Counted from the first letter of the stretch, positions 51,698 through 61,893 are shown. The stretch is 64,000 bases of DNA from UBA10348 sp002469915 (GCA_029249345.1 JAQWHM010000016.1:186001-250000), one strand, 5' to 3'. A program made the numbers and translations. Notes: generated by a model not told the origin, from the letters alone.

Positions 51698-54423
51698 GAG
51701 GTCACGGTTGAAGTATTTAGAAACTCTCGTAATACGAAGTGCAAAATGCCACCATTTCGGTAGTACTCGACTTCGACGGGTGTGTCTAGACGGCAGGCGG
51801 TATCGAATTCAATCACAGTACCATCCGCACGCGTCGCCGTGACCCGGATGGAGCTGAGTGCCTTTACGTCATTTGTTACGGGAATGGAGAAAGACTCCGT
51901 TCCGTCCAGCCCGAGTGTTTCAGCGGTTTCGCCTTCTGGGTACTGTAATGGAAGCACGCCCATACCGATTAGGTTAGAGCGATGGATGCGTTCGTAGCTC
52001 TCGGCGATAACGGCATTGACTCCCAGAAGCAGCGTTCCTTTGGCCGCCCAGTCGCGACTCGAACCCATACCATAATCTTTTCCGGCAAGTACGACGAGCG
52101 TTTGGCCAGATTTCTGATACAGCATGGAGGCGTCGTAAATAGACATGGTCTCGTCATTCGGGAAATAACGGGTAACACCACCTTCGATCCCAGGAACGAG
52201 GTGGTTTTTGATGCGGATGTTGGCAAACGTCCCTCGCATCATGACCTCGTGATTTCCTCTTCTGGACCCGAATGAATTGAAATCCAGATACGACACATCA
52301 TTCTCCAGCAGGTAACTCGCTGCGGGTCCGTCCGGTGCAATGGCGCCGGCAGGCGAAATGTGATCGGTCGTTGTGGAATCACCCACTTTTACGAGCACAC
52401 GGGCACCTTCAATAGAATTGATCCTAGGGGTTTCTGAAGTCAATTCCATGAAAAATGGAGGCTCCTGTACGTAGGTTGAAGCCGTACTCCACTCGTAAAT
52501 GGATCCTTCAGGAATGCTGATGGCATTCCACATTTCGTTGGACTCTTCAATTCCATCATATTCCTTACGGAACATCTCAGGCTTAACACAGGAATTGACG
52601 AGGTCTCGAACTTCAGCTGTCGTAGGCCAGATATCTTTGAGATATACCTCATTTCCATCGGAGTCCGTACCGATGGCATCCTTCGAAAGGTCTAGATCAA
52701 CCGTGCCAGCGAGCGCATAGGCTACTACCAAAGGTGGCGAGGCCAAGAAGTTGGCCTGAACCAATTGATGGATTCGACCTTCAAAGTTTCTGTTTCCAGA
52801 CAACACGCCCGAAACGATTAGATCCCCTTCCTTGACGGCATTGGCCGTGGCTTCGGGAAGCGGGCCTGAGTTTCCGATACACGTGGTGCAACCATACCCA
52901 ACAAGATTGAAACCAATAGCGTTTAGATAGGGCCACAATCCAGCTTCTTCTAAGTAGTCGGTAACCACTTTAGATCCTGGAGCAAGACTGGTCTTGACGT
53001 ACGGGGCGACTTGGAGTCCTCGTTCGACAGCCTTTTTGGCCACCAGACCCGCACCAATCATGACAGATGGGTTGGAGGTATTCGTACAACTGGTGATGGC
53101 AGCAATGGCTACGTCACCATGATGCATGGTCAGGTCTTCACTAAATGAGCCTGTTTTTTCGATACGCTCTTCAGCAAGTCCAAATCCCTGCGGTCCAGCC
53201 GGGCGTTTCAGCGATGCGTGAAACTCCTTCTGCATGTCAGGCAGTTCGATCCGGTCCTGAGGGCGTTTAGGCCCAGAAAGACTGGGGACTATGGTAGAGA
53301 GATCCAATTCCAGCACATCCTTGAACTCAGGCTCTGGCGTCGAATCGGTTCTAAATAAGCCCTGAGCCTTGGTATAGTGGTCAACCATTTCAACCATTTC
53401 GGCGTCGCGGCCGGTACGGGATAAGAAATCAAGCGTTTCCTGGTCGATAGGGAAGAAGCCCATGGTCGCACCGTATTCAGGTGCCATATTGGCAATAGTC
53501 GCTCGATCAGGAATGGTCATGTTGCTCACGCCCGGTCCAAAGAACTCGACGAACTTACCAACAACGCCATAAGAGCGGAGTTTTTCGGTAACTGTCAAAA
53601 CCAAGTCGGTAGCAGTGGCTCCTTCTGGCAGGTCTCCAGTTAGCCTGAAGCCGATGACTTCTGGCATGAGCATGTAGATAGGCTGTCCGAGCATTACGGC
53701 CTCGGCTTCAATACCACCTACGCCCCAACCGACGACACCTAGGCCGTCGATCATAGTCGTGTGACTATCAGTCCCGACTAATGAATCAGGGTAATAAACA
53801 TCGAGTCCGTCGTCTGTCGGCTTGCTCCAAACGCCACGTCCGAGATACTCTAGGTTGACCTGATGGCAGATGCCAGAACCCGGAGGCACCACTGAGAAAT
53901 TGTCAAAAGCATGCTTGCCCCAGCGGAGGAATTCGTAGCGTTCGGCGTTGCGCTCAAATTCTCGTTTTTCGTTGGAGGCTAACGATCCATCACTTCCAAA
54001 AGCATCTACTTGAACAGAGTGATCAATAACCAAATGTACGGGCACACGCGGGTTGATTTCATTGGGGTCTCCACCCAATCGGGCCATCGCACTTCTCATC
54101 GCAGCCAAATCTACAACAGCTGGTACGCCGGTAAAGTCTTGCAACAATACGCGTGCCGGCATGAAGGGAATTTCAACTTGTGCCGGTGAAGCAGGATTAT
54201 AATTGGCCAGTTTCTCTACGTCGCTTTTTTCGACCAAGAAGCCATCGCAATTTCGAAGGGCACATTCGAGGAGTACTTTGACGGAAAAAGGTAACCTATC
54301 AATGCCTTCGTATCCTTGATCTCTAAGGGCATTGAGCGAATACAAATAACCGGTGCCGGAGCCGGTATCAAATGTCTGGCGAGTGCCGAAAAGATCTTTA
54401 TTGGTGTCTGGAGCGTTGCTCAT
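51694..54423 (-). CDS. acnA: Aconitate hydratase A
   Basis: It isomerises citrate to isocitrate in the TCA cycle with a 4Fe-4S cluster. The 909-residue product is full length. It has TDSHTTMIDGLGVVGWGVGGIEAEA, the cluster Cys residues in TSCTNTSNPSVMIGAG and GCTTCIGNSGPLPEA, and the swivel-domain GKDYGMGSSRDWAAKG. ATG at 54423 (MSNAPDTNK) is preferred over an in-frame start at 54477. It is the first gene of the acnA-M1 pair, with its promoter in the 414-base upstream gap. Confidence 0.96.
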   Translation of the reverse strand: MSNAPDTNKDLFGTRQTFDTGSGTGYLYSLNALRDQGYEGIDRLPFSVKVLLECALRNCDGFLVEKSDVEKLANYNPASPAQVEIPFMPARVLLQDFTGVPAVVDLAAMRSAMARLGGDPNEINPRVPVHLVIDHSVQVDAFGSDGSLASNEKREFERNAERYEFLRWGKHAFDNFSVVPPGSGICHQVNLEYLGRGVWSKPTDDGLDVYYPDSLVGTDSHTTMIDGLGVVGWGVGGIEAEAVMLGQPIYMLMPEVIGFRLTGDLPEGATATDLVLTVTEKLRSYGVVGKFVEFFGPGVSNMTIPDRATIANMAPEYGATMGFFPIDQETLDFLSRTGRDAEMVEMVDHYTKAQGLFRTDSTPEPEFKDVLELDLSTIVPSLSGPKRPQDRIELPDMQKEFHASLKRPAGPQGFGLAEERIEKTGSFSEDLTMHHGDVAIAAITSCTNTSNPSVMIGAGLVAKKAVERGLQVAPYVKTSLAPGSKVVTDYLEEAGLWPYLNAIGFNLVGYGCTTCIGNSGPLPEATANAVKEGDLIVSGVLSGNRNFEGRIHQLVQANFLASPPLVVAYALAGTVDLDLSKDAIGTDSDGNEVYLKDIWPTTAEVRDLVNSCVKPEMFRKEYDGIEESNEMWNAISIPEGSIYEWSTASTYVQEPPFFMELTSETPRINSIEGARVLVKVGDSTTTDHISPAGAIAPDGPAASYLLENDVSYLDFNSFGSRRGNHEVMMRGTFANIRIKNHLVPGIEGGVTRYFPNDETMSIYDASMLYQKSGQTLVVLAGKDYGMGSSRDWAAKGTLLLGVNAVIAESYERIHRSNLIGMGVLPLQYPEGETAETLGLDGTESFSIPVTNDVKALSSIRVTATRADGTVIEFDTACRLDTPVEVEYYRNGGILHFVLREFLNTSTVTS

Positions 54424-54837
54424 GACGATTCTGGTTGGGCCTCGTAAGGCCGGTTGGAGGAGCCTGAAAGATACCAAATTCGATAGAGTGTTGTCGGCTA
54501 CTCATCGACCTTCCGAGGCTCTTGAAGGCTACTAGGAATGAAAATAGAATGAAGCGTTTCTGGAAAAATAGTAGCCGGTACTCCATCAAACGAAAAGACC
54601 ATCCTATCTGAGCTCGAACTACTGAGACAACGCGCCTAAATCAATGGTATATGGGTTAGCGCTCTAGATGACATGTGTTTCGATGTATTGAACCCGTCCG
54701 GAAGCAAGAAGCCTTAAGAAATTATGATCCACTCTCGGAAAGATTCCACTTTTACTGGGATCTAACCGGAGTTTTGTGTATCTAGTTGGCTTCTATTTAA
54801 GACAAATTTGTCTTGAATAGGTTCTAGGAGGAATTCA
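54424..54837. promoter_or_regulatory. Intergenic region with a 16-bp perfect palindrome
   Basis: No gene is visible. The right part contains AAGACAAATTTGTCTT (54799-54814), a perfect 16-bp palindrome, which ends 11 bases before the AGGAGG (54826-54831) of the following small ORF. It looks like an operator for a dimeric repressor. The left part should hold the acnA promoter on the minus strand. Confidence 0.5.
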
Positions 54838-54924
54838 ATGAGCAGAAGTCCCGCCAAGACTTTCGATGAAAACCTCATTTTATACCGCCACACTTTTAAG
54901 GATACCGTTATTCGATCACTCTGA
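54838..54924 (+). CDS. Small ORF of 28 codons with strong ribosome site
   Basis: ATG is preceded by AGGAGG with a 6-base gap, the best Shine-Dalgarno site in the window. The product MSRSPAKTFDENLILYRHTF continues for eight residues and stops at TGA; it matches nothing I know. It is flanked by a perfect palindrome upstream and the AT-rich DUF1624 gene 30 bases downstream. It may be a leader peptide, a small regulator or the remnant of a truncated gene. Confidence 0.4.
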   Translation: MSRSPAKTFDENLILYRHTFKDTVIRSL

Positions 54925-54954
54925 CGGGTCTAAATATACACGCTCATAATATCA

Positions 54955-56136
54955 ATGAAAATTAAAACCAAACGAAAAGAGTCAATCGATATTTTGAGAG
55001 GATGTGTAATGGTAATAATGGCTTTAGACCATGTTAGAGACTATTTTTATTACGGCGCATTTTTTAATGATCCAACCAATTTGGAGACCACAACGCCTAT
55101 ACTGTTTTTTACTAGATTCATTACCCATTATTGCGCCCCAGTATTTGTATTCTTAGCAGGCACATCAGCGTTTCTGTATGGATCCAGAAAAACAAAACCG
55201 GAATTGTTTAAATTCCTTTTTTCACGAGGTATTTGGCTAATATTCCTCGAAATCGTGGTTAATAATTTCATTTGGACATTTGACTTTAGTTTCAGTTTTC
55301 AAATATTTCAGGTTATTTGGGCTATTGGATTGAGTATGGTCAGCCTTTCTTTTTTAATTTTTCTCCCGAAGAAAGTGCTCCTTGCTACAGGTGTCATTCT
55401 TGTTGCTGGACACAATCTGTTGGATGGAATCGTTACAGAAGGCCAAAGCCTGCAAAGTATAATTTGGTATTTGCTGCATCAAGAGCAATTTTTGGTTATT
55501 AATCCAAATCAATTAGTTTTACTTAAGTACCCCGTTATTCCATGGATAGGTATTATGGTACTCGGCTATTTATTTGGTACGTTTTATCAAAGAGACTACG
55601 CTGTAAACAAACGGAAAAAGTGGCTTTTACACCTAGGTCTTGGGGCACTGGCCGTATTTTTTGTTCTAAGAGGGTTGAATTTTTACGGCGACCTAACACC
55701 TTGGAGTGTCCAGGATACGTTAACAAAAAGCATTTTATCGTTCTTTGATATCGCTAAATATCCACCCTCATTGCTGTTCACCTGTATAACCTTAGGACCA
55801 GCATTACTATTTTTACGGACAATTGAATCAACCAAAAATAGAGTAACAGACTTCTTTCTGGTATTTGGACGCGTACCCTTGTTTTATTACTTCATGCACG
55901 TTCTTGTAATTCACTTATTGGCTATCGGAGGAATTGTGATTTATGGAGACAGCTGGCACAATATGATCTTAACCGCCGATGTATTTTTGAATAAGAAACT
56001 CATAAACTATGGTTACTCACTTCAAATAGTATATTTGTTGTGGATAGGTGTTGTGTTATTTCTGTACCCTTTTAGTAAAAGATATATGATTTATAAGGCA
56101 AATAATAAAGACAAATGGTGGTTAAGCTATCTATAG
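54955..56136 (+). CDS. DUF1624-like multi-span membrane protein (probably acquired)
   Basis: The 393-residue product has about ten transmembrane spans and begins ESIDILRGCVMVIMALDHVRDYF, the family motif of DUF1624/HGSNAT-like acyltransferase proteins. It also has TRFITHYCAPVFVFLAGTSAF. Its DNA is much richer in A and T than the neighbouring genes, with AAA, ATT and TTT codons dominating, unlike the mixed usage of acnA or the following lipoprotein gene. This suggests recent acquisition from an AT-rich Bacteroidota donor. Function is not known. Confidence 0.88.
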   Translation: MKIKTKRKESIDILRGCVMVIMALDHVRDYFYYGAFFNDPTNLETTTPILFFTRFITHYCAPVFVFLAGTSAFLYGSRKTKPELFKFLFSRGIWLIFLEIVVNNFIWTFDFSFSFQIFQVIWAIGLSMVSLSFLIFLPKKVLLATGVILVAGHNLLDGIVTEGQSLQSIIWYLLHQEQFLVINPNQLVLLKYPVIPWIGIMVLGYLFGTFYQRDYAVNKRKKWLLHLGLGALAVFFVLRGLNFYGDLTPWSVQDTLTKSILSFFDIAKYPPSLLFTCITLGPALLFLRTIESTKNRVTDFFLVFGRVPLFYYFMHVLVIHLLAIGGIVIYGDSWHNMILTADVFLNKKLINYGYSLQIVYLLWIGVVLFLYPFSKRYMIYKANNKDKWWLSYL

Positions 56137-56279
56137 CGAATGAAACAGAAAGTATGCCTACTGTATTGGAGGGCTTTAGCAAATGGAGGTTCTGGCTCTC
56201 GATAGGAAACACGGATGGGTATTGGTGTATTCAACCCTCGGATTTCAACCGGCCCTTCCATCTCATTTGTATCAATCGG

Positions 56280-57227
56280 ATGTTTGATTTGAACAATTTT
56301 GCCGTCAGAATCGGTTTTGCGTCATCGTTGTGTGGAATAGTCCTTCTACTCGGAGGTTGTTCTTCCGAAAACGTGGATTCCCCGGTGCAAAAGCTAAAAT
56401 TGGCCGAATGGGAAGCGCCTGAACCGGTCGTTGTTGAATTATTTGCTCCTGGCGTGGTCAATTCTACTTGGCCTGAATTTGGCATTTCTTTTACTGCCTC
56501 AGGAGATACGGCATATTTTGATAGAACTATAAAAGATCGTTCTCAACTGGCTATTATGCGGACGGTCCGGCTAGATGGGGTTTGGCAGAATCCTGAAGTT
56601 GCACCTTTTTCTGGGCACTTCTTTGACGTAGACCCCTTCGTTGTTCCAGGCAAAGGCAGTGGCGTTTTCTTCAGTTCCCGGCAGATTGATCCAGACCGCG
56701 GAGGCGTGTATTCATTTGACCACTGGTTCTGGAGTGGACAAGGAGAACCTATCCGGTTACCCCGACCGCTGAGCAGTGATGGCAATGAGTATTTCTTAAC
56801 GGCAACTTTGGACGGGACATTGTTTTTTTCCTCAGATCGTAGTTCAGCGTCTGACATTTATATCTCCCGGATCATAGATGGGATGAGAGTAGACCCGGAA
56901 ATCGTGACCATTCCAAACACTGAATCGCCAGGTAATCCGCTCGTAACTCCGGATGGGAAGACCCTTGTTTTCCAGAATGATCTGTTTGGAGCCAGTAAGA
57001 TCGTCTTTTCTTGTCGAACAGATAGTGGCTGGTCTGAGCCCCTGCTCCTGCCGAGAGCAATCAATTCGGCCTACGTTGACTTTGCTCCGGCGATGCATCC
57101 TGATGGCACGTTCTTTTTTACGTCCGAGCGGCCGGGAATGGTGACGGATGTAATTCCAGGGCAACGCCCCCCCGGAGATATTTACACGACTAATGTGAAT
57201 GTGAATGACTTTTGCGGTACGCTCTAA
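56280..57227 (+). CDS. Lipoprotein with WD40-like PD40 repeats
   Basis: The 315-residue product has a lipoprotein signal (FASSLCGIVLLLGGCSS, lipobox LGGC). Several PD40-type beta-propeller repeats follow, with motifs such as FTASGDTAYFDR, TLDGTLFFSSDRSSASDIY, VTPDGKTLVFQND and MHPDGTFFFTSERPG. I chose the ATG at 56280 because it directly precedes the signal; the in-frame ATG-like start at 56115 would extend into the DUF1624 gene. It is probably outer-membrane-anchored and of unknown function. Confidence 0.82.
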   Translation: MFDLNNFAVRIGFASSLCGIVLLLGGCSSENVDSPVQKLKLAEWEAPEPVVVELFAPGVVNSTWPEFGISFTASGDTAYFDRTIKDRSQLAIMRTVRLDGVWQNPEVAPFSGHFFDVDPFVVPGKGSGVFFSSRQIDPDRGGVYSFDHWFWSGQGEPIRLPRPLSSDGNEYFLTATLDGTLFFSSDRSSASDIYISRIIDGMRVDPEIVTIPNTESPGNPLVTPDGKTLVFQNDLFGASKIVFSCRTDSGWSEPLLLPRAINSAYVDFAPAMHPDGTFFFTSERPGMVTDVIPGQRPPGDIYTTNVNVNDFCGTL

Positions 57228-57371
57228 ACTGAAAAATGGCCCCGAGTACCCCCACAGATAGCGGTCCTTGTTTCGCGGTCGAGGTGCCTCGATACTTCTT
57301 GAAAGGACGTATTTTTAAGTTTGTTTTTTTGGCGCGTACATTGATCCACTAAACAAACCGATCTGTACTCC

Positions 57372-58997
57372 ATGCTCCGATTAGTCTATCTCTTAGCACT
57401 GCTTCTGATAACCACTCCTGTTTTAGCTCAGGACTATTCTGATTTTAAAGAAGGATCCGATGGAGAAGGGCCATTCGATCGATTGATTATTCGAGGCGCG
57501 ACGATGATCGAAGGGTCTGGTGCGCCGCCAGTTGGTCCTGTTGATATTGTGATCGAAAATGATCGGATTGTTGAGATCCGAGGAGTCGGTAATCCAGGTT
57601 TGCCTATCGACCCTAATCGTCGTCCAGCGGTAGGAACGCGGGAAATCGACGCCCATGGGATGTACGTGCTGCCGGGATTTGTGGACATGCACGGGCATCC
57701 ACACACCATTGACTCTGGACAGGGCGTCCCACTCGAGTACGTATTGAAACTGTGGTTAGCGCACGGAATCACTACCTCCAGAGTCGTTGGTGCCAAAGGA
57801 GTGGACTGGATTCTTGAATTACAGAAACGCAGCGAAGAAAACACCATTACGGCTCCGCGAATCTACGCTTATCCGACATTTGGACAAGGGTTTGGCCGTC
57901 CGATTGTGACTCCAGAAGATGCGAGAGAGTGGGTCCAGTGGGTGAAAGAGAAAGGAGCAGATGGGGTCAAGCTATTTGGAGCTGCACCTGAAATTATGAC
58001 AGCCACGCTCGATGAGGTGACCAAAGTGGGATTGCGGGCCACGGAGCATCATGCCCAGCTAGATGTGACGCGAATGAACGTCCTGAAGACGGCTAGTCTC
58101 GGACTGACATCCATGGAGCACTGGTATGGCTTACCAGAAGCACTTTTTGAGGACAAGGTGATTCAACGCTATCCGTTGGACTATAACTATGCTAACGAGG
58201 CTGACCGCTTTGGAGAGGCTGGGCGACTTTGGAAACAGGCTGCAGAGCCCTTTTCACCTCATTGGAATGCCGTAATGGACTCTCTACTGGCAATGGATTT
58301 CACCATCGATCCCACATTTATCGCTTATTTGGCTAGTCGAGATCTCATGCGTCAAAGCCGAAATGATTGGCACGCTATTTACACCATGCCTGCTCTTTGG
58401 GATTTCTATCGTCCTAGCCGGAATGCCCACGGCTCCTATTGGTTCTATTGGACCACTGAAAATGAGATGGATTGGAAGGAAAATTTTAATCTCTGGTTTA
58501 CGTTCATTAACGAATACAAAAACCGAGGAGGAAGGGTAACCTTGGGTTCTGATTCTGGCTACATTTACAATCTATACGGATTTGGTTACATCCAGGAAAT
58601 GGAGAATATGCGAGAAGCAGGGTTTCACCCGCTTGAGGTTATTCGGAGTGCGACCATTATGGGAGCTGAAGGTCTAGGAGCCGACAGCGAAATCGGTACC
58701 ATTCAGGTTGGTAAGAAAGCAGATTTGGTGATCGTGCCCGAAAACCCACTTGAAAATTTGAAGGTCCTTTATGGGACAGGTTGGATTCGTCTTAACGATG
58801 AAACGCGTGAAGTAGAGCGCGTTGGTGGCGTCAAATACACCATCAAGAATGGGGTCATTTTCGATGCACGCGCGCTTTTGCAGGATGTGCGAGATATGGT
58901 TGAAGCGCAAAAAGCAGAGCGTGGAATGCCTGCCGGACCGATGCCCATGACTATCGAGACAGTAGACGAATTGACCCCTGCTGGTCCAAAAAAATAA
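57372..58997 (+). CDS. Secreted amidohydrolase family protein
   Basis: The 541-residue product has a signal peptide (MLRLVYLLALLLITTPVLAQ). It belongs to the metal-dependent amidohydrolases, with the first metal motif FVDMHGHPHTIDSG, catalytic-barrel HHAQLD, late SDSGYIYNLYG and the C-terminal IGTIQVGKKADLVIVPENPL. Such enzymes cleave cyclic amides or dipeptides. A peptidase role (Xaa-Pro-type) is possible given the neighbouring M1 peptidases, but this is a weak inference. Confidence 0.88.
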   Translation: MLRLVYLLALLLITTPVLAQDYSDFKEGSDGEGPFDRLIIRGATMIEGSGAPPVGPVDIVIENDRIVEIRGVGNPGLPIDPNRRPAVGTREIDAHGMYVLPGFVDMHGHPHTIDSGQGVPLEYVLKLWLAHGITTSRVVGAKGVDWILELQKRSEENTITAPRIYAYPTFGQGFGRPIVTPEDAREWVQWVKEKGADGVKLFGAAPEIMTATLDEVTKVGLRATEHHAQLDVTRMNVLKTASLGLTSMEHWYGLPEALFEDKVIQRYPLDYNYANEADRFGEAGRLWKQAAEPFSPHWNAVMDSLLAMDFTIDPTFIAYLASRDLMRQSRNDWHAIYTMPALWDFYRPSRNAHGSYWFYWTTENEMDWKENFNLWFTFINEYKNRGGRVTLGSDSGYIYNLYGFGYIQEMENMREAGFHPLEVIRSATIMGAEGLGADSEIGTIQVGKKADLVIVPENPLENLKVLYGTGWIRLNDETREVERVGGVKYTIKNGVIFDARALLQDVRDMVEAQKAERGMPAGPMPMTIETVDELTPAGPKK

Positions 58998-59111
58998 CAC
59001 CCTTTGTCTGGTCTGATCCGTAGTGCTAGCTTGGGAAACAGTCTCTGGATATTTAATGGTGCCTAGAGAGAGAAATTCACTTTATCATTCTGAAAATAGT
59101 CGAGAATCGGT

Positions 59112-60761
59112 ATGCTTTTGAAGAAATGGATTTTATGTGCTGCAGCGTGTGTGGTCATCGCACCGTCGTCATTTGCTTTCCAACAGGAATACAATGACAG
59201 CTATCCCAAAAATCTCGGCATCGACGTGCTGGAATATGTATTTGAAATTTCGGTATCGGATGACACAGATATTATCCGCGGACAGGCTACGGTTGATGCC
59301 CGATACGTGGAAGGAGGACAGTCGTCCTTTCGACTGGATCTGATTCAGGCAAAAGAAGAGCTAGAAGGGAAGGGCATGTCCGTTCAGTCGGTAACGATGA
59401 ACGGGGAGTCTTTGACATTCGAGCATACGGACGATCAGGTTTTTGTGGATCTGGGAATGGAAGTGCCAGCCGGAAAACGTATTCAGTTGACCTTCGCTTA
59501 CGAAGGAAATCCTGCGGCGGGACTTAAGATTGGCCCAAATAAGTACGGAGATCGCGGTTTTTATAGCGATAACTGGTCTTCCCGGGTTCGGAATTGGCTT
59601 CCAACGGTAGATCATCCCTACGACAAAGCCATGACGGAGATGATTATCACGGCACCCGCTAAATACCAGGTTGCATCGAACGGTAACATTGCGGAAGTCT
59701 CCGATATGGGTGAAGGTATGAGACGAACGCACTACAAAAATCCCGTCCCAACAGCCACTTGGCTGTATTTCATGGGTGTTGCCCAGATGGCGGTTCAGCA
59801 GGTGGATACCTATGGCGACGTACCTATTGAAACTTGGGTGTATTGGCAAGATCGCGATGCAGGATTTTATGATTTTGCAGTCCCTTCCAAGGACGTACTT
59901 GCTTTCTACAGTGACTTGGTTGGGCCGTATGTCAACAAGCGTTTAGCCAACATTGTCTCCACAGGCACGCCGGGAGGGGGAATGGAGGCTGCCTCCACGC
60001 CAGCTTATGCACCTAGCTCCGTGACGGGTACGCGTTCCAGGCGCTGGCAGCATGTGATTATCCACGAAATTGCCCACCAGTGGTTTGGTAATGCTGTAAC
60101 ACAACATCATTGGAATGATGTTTGGCTCAGCGAAGGATTTGCTACCTATTACACACTCCTCTTTAGGGAGCACCAATATGGGCATGACAACTTTATTGAT
60201 GGGCTGAAGGACTCTCGGCAGCGCATTATCGACTTTTACAAAGAGAACTACGATTTCCAATTGGTACGTCCCTTCATCGACGATCTCAACAATGTATCAG
60301 GCGCAATGATGTACCAGAAAGGGGCATGGACGCTTCACATGTTGCGGGAAAAACTCGGACATGACGTGTACAACACGGGTATCAAGACATATTACGCCGA
60401 GTACATGAATAAAAATGCGCAAACCGCTGACTTGCGCCGCCATTTGGAGGAAGCATCTGGAATGAATCTGGAAGGGTATTTCAATCAGTGGTTATTTCAA
60501 GGAGGCATTCCCCACTTAGAAATTAACTGGTCTCAAAAAAGGGATGGATTTGAAATTCATGTCGAGCAAACTCAGGATACCTATCGTTTTGACCTGAGTG
60601 TTGAGGTCGAATTGGTGTACGAAGACGGATCCGTGGAAATGGAGACGATTCAGGTAGGCGAGATGGGTCATTTCGCTGGTCAAAATGATTCGAAACTCGT
60701 TGATGTCGTAATTGACCCGCACACCCGGGTACTAGCTAGCTGGAATGTGAGTAATAAATAG
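59112..60761 (+). CDS. M1 family metallopeptidase (secreted)
   Basis: The 549-residue product has a signal peptide (ILCAAACVVIAPSSFAFQ) and the M1 zinc domain with IIHEIAHQWFGN and third-ligand Glu in WLSEGFATYYT. An exopeptidase-like GGMEAA motif replaces the usual GxMEN. It is a second M1 enzyme, distinct from 50006-51697, and it follows the amidohydrolase by 114 bases. Both could be parts of an extracellular peptide-utilisation set. Confidence 0.92.
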   Translation: MLLKKWILCAAACVVIAPSSFAFQQEYNDSYPKNLGIDVLEYVFEISVSDDTDIIRGQATVDARYVEGGQSSFRLDLIQAKEELEGKGMSVQSVTMNGESLTFEHTDDQVFVDLGMEVPAGKRIQLTFAYEGNPAAGLKIGPNKYGDRGFYSDNWSSRVRNWLPTVDHPYDKAMTEMIITAPAKYQVASNGNIAEVSDMGEGMRRTHYKNPVPTATWLYFMGVAQMAVQQVDTYGDVPIETWVYWQDRDAGFYDFAVPSKDVLAFYSDLVGPYVNKRLANIVSTGTPGGGMEAASTPAYAPSSVTGTRSRRWQHVIIHEIAHQWFGNAVTQHHWNDVWLSEGFATYYTLLFREHQYGHDNFIDGLKDSRQRIIDFYKENYDFQLVRPFIDDLNNVSGAMMYQKGAWTLHMLREKLGHDVYNTGIKTYYAEYMNKNAQTADLRRHLEEASGMNLEGYFNQWLFQGGIPHLEINWSQKRDGFEIHVEQTQDTYRFDLSVEVELVYEDGSVEMETIQVGEMGHFAGQNDSKLVDVVIDPHTRVLASWNVSNK

Positions 60762-60796
60762 CGTCTCAGCAGTATTCTGGATGTTTTGAGGTAATA

Positions 60797-60832
60797 AAAG
60801 AGGGCTGGCTGCAAGTGCAGCCAGCCCTCTTT
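60797..60832. terminator. Bidirectional intrinsic terminator
   Basis: AAAGAGGGCTGGCTGCA (60797-60813) and its perfect complement TGCAGCCAGCCCTCTTT (60816-60832) form a 17-bp stem with a two-base AG spacer. The A/T ends of the stem serve both strands. It lies 36 bases after the M1 stop and 20 bases after the apbE stop, so it separates convergent genes. Confidence 0.8.
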
Positions 60833-60851
60833 GCCGAAACGGATGAAACGT

Positions 60852-61850
60852 TTACAACATCTTGAGTCGGGACTTTAGTCCTTGAGACACATAGTGCGTT
60901 CCATCGGAATAGACCCAGTAGCCCTCCACGCCAGGAAGCGATTCAATCAGAGATTGAGCTGCACCGGGTTGCATGACGGCCGTAGCCGTAGCCAGTCCGT
61001 CGGCTGTCATTGTGTTGGGGGCGACAATCGTTGAGCTCTTGACGTGATCTACAGGCCTTCCAGTACGCGGATTCATCAGGTGGGACACCACTTTGCCGTT
61101 GATGGTTCGAGTTTGAACGTACGTTCCTGAGGTGGCGACCGCTTCGTTTTCAATTTCGATTGTGGCAATCAAATCATGATCACGATTTGGGTGTCTGATG
61201 CCAATTTTCCATCGATTGTCTGGCTCCGGTCGTCCTAGCGCATACAAATCTCCTCCTGCGTCCAACAGAGCAGCCTTTACGCGTTCCTCCTGGAGAGAAG
61301 AAATGGCTTGGTCTACGGCATATCCTTTTGCTATTCCACCGAAATCGGTTTCAAATCCAGATTTAGCCATACGAACCGTCTGCCCCTTTACTTGAAGCTG
61401 GGTAAAATCAATACCATACGATTCAGATTCCTTTCCCGGAAGGAATTCAAAACGTCTCATAGCCGGAAGGATGGTAACGTCGAGGGCTCCATCTGTTTGA
61501 TGGCCGATAGTACGGGCTGCTCGAGCTACATCTGAGATTTCCTTTCCCGTCGTCCATCGCCCAGCGCTGGAATTCATCTGCATGAGTTGACTTCCGTTAT
61601 CGTGAACGGTCAGCAAGTCACTAACGCGCTGAATACGGGAAAATGATGCGTCAGCTTGAGCCGAATGAAATGACGCTAAGGGCATCGAAACACGGATTGG
61701 TGTACCCATAATGTGGGCACTGCGATGCACGAGGTCTGAAAGGGGAGCCCGAGTTGCAAAAGCCCATACAGGAGTTGCCTGAATGAGTGCAAGCCCGCCT
61801 AAGGCCTGACTGGAACGCTGTATGAATTGTCTGCGGCTGGGTTTGGACAC
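60852..61850 (-). CDS. apbE: FAD:protein FMN transferase ApbE
   Basis: ApbE attaches FMN covalently to Thr in [ST]GA[TS]xxT motifs of extracytoplasmic proteins. The 332-residue product starts with GTG and a twin-arginine-like signal (SRRQFIQRSS...GLALIQATPVWAFA). The ApbE core has IMGTPIRVSM, DFGGIAKGYAVDQA and TMTADGLATATAVM, with the catalytic acidic region intact. A FMN-binding-domain protein with the matching SGATWT motif lies two genes upstream, which supports a flavinylation pair. Confidence 0.93.
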   Translation of the reverse strand: MSKPSRRQFIQRSSQALGGLALIQATPVWAFATRAPLSDLVHRSAHIMGTPIRVSMPLASFHSAQADASFSRIQRVSDLLTVHDNGSQLMQMNSSAGRWTTGKEISDVARAARTIGHQTDGALDVTILPAMRRFEFLPGKESESYGIDFTQLQVKGQTVRMAKSGFETDFGGIAKGYAVDQAISSLQEERVKAALLDAGGDLYALGRPEPDNRWKIGIRHPNRDHDLIATIEIENEAVATSGTYVQTRTINGKVVSHLMNPRTGRPVDHVKSSTIVAPNTMTADGLATATAVMQPGAAQSLIESLPGVEGYWVYSDGTHYVSQGLKSRLKML

Positions 61851-61893
61851 GAGATCTGTAGTTGATTTCCGGTTCAGAAAAATGCCCGGACAT

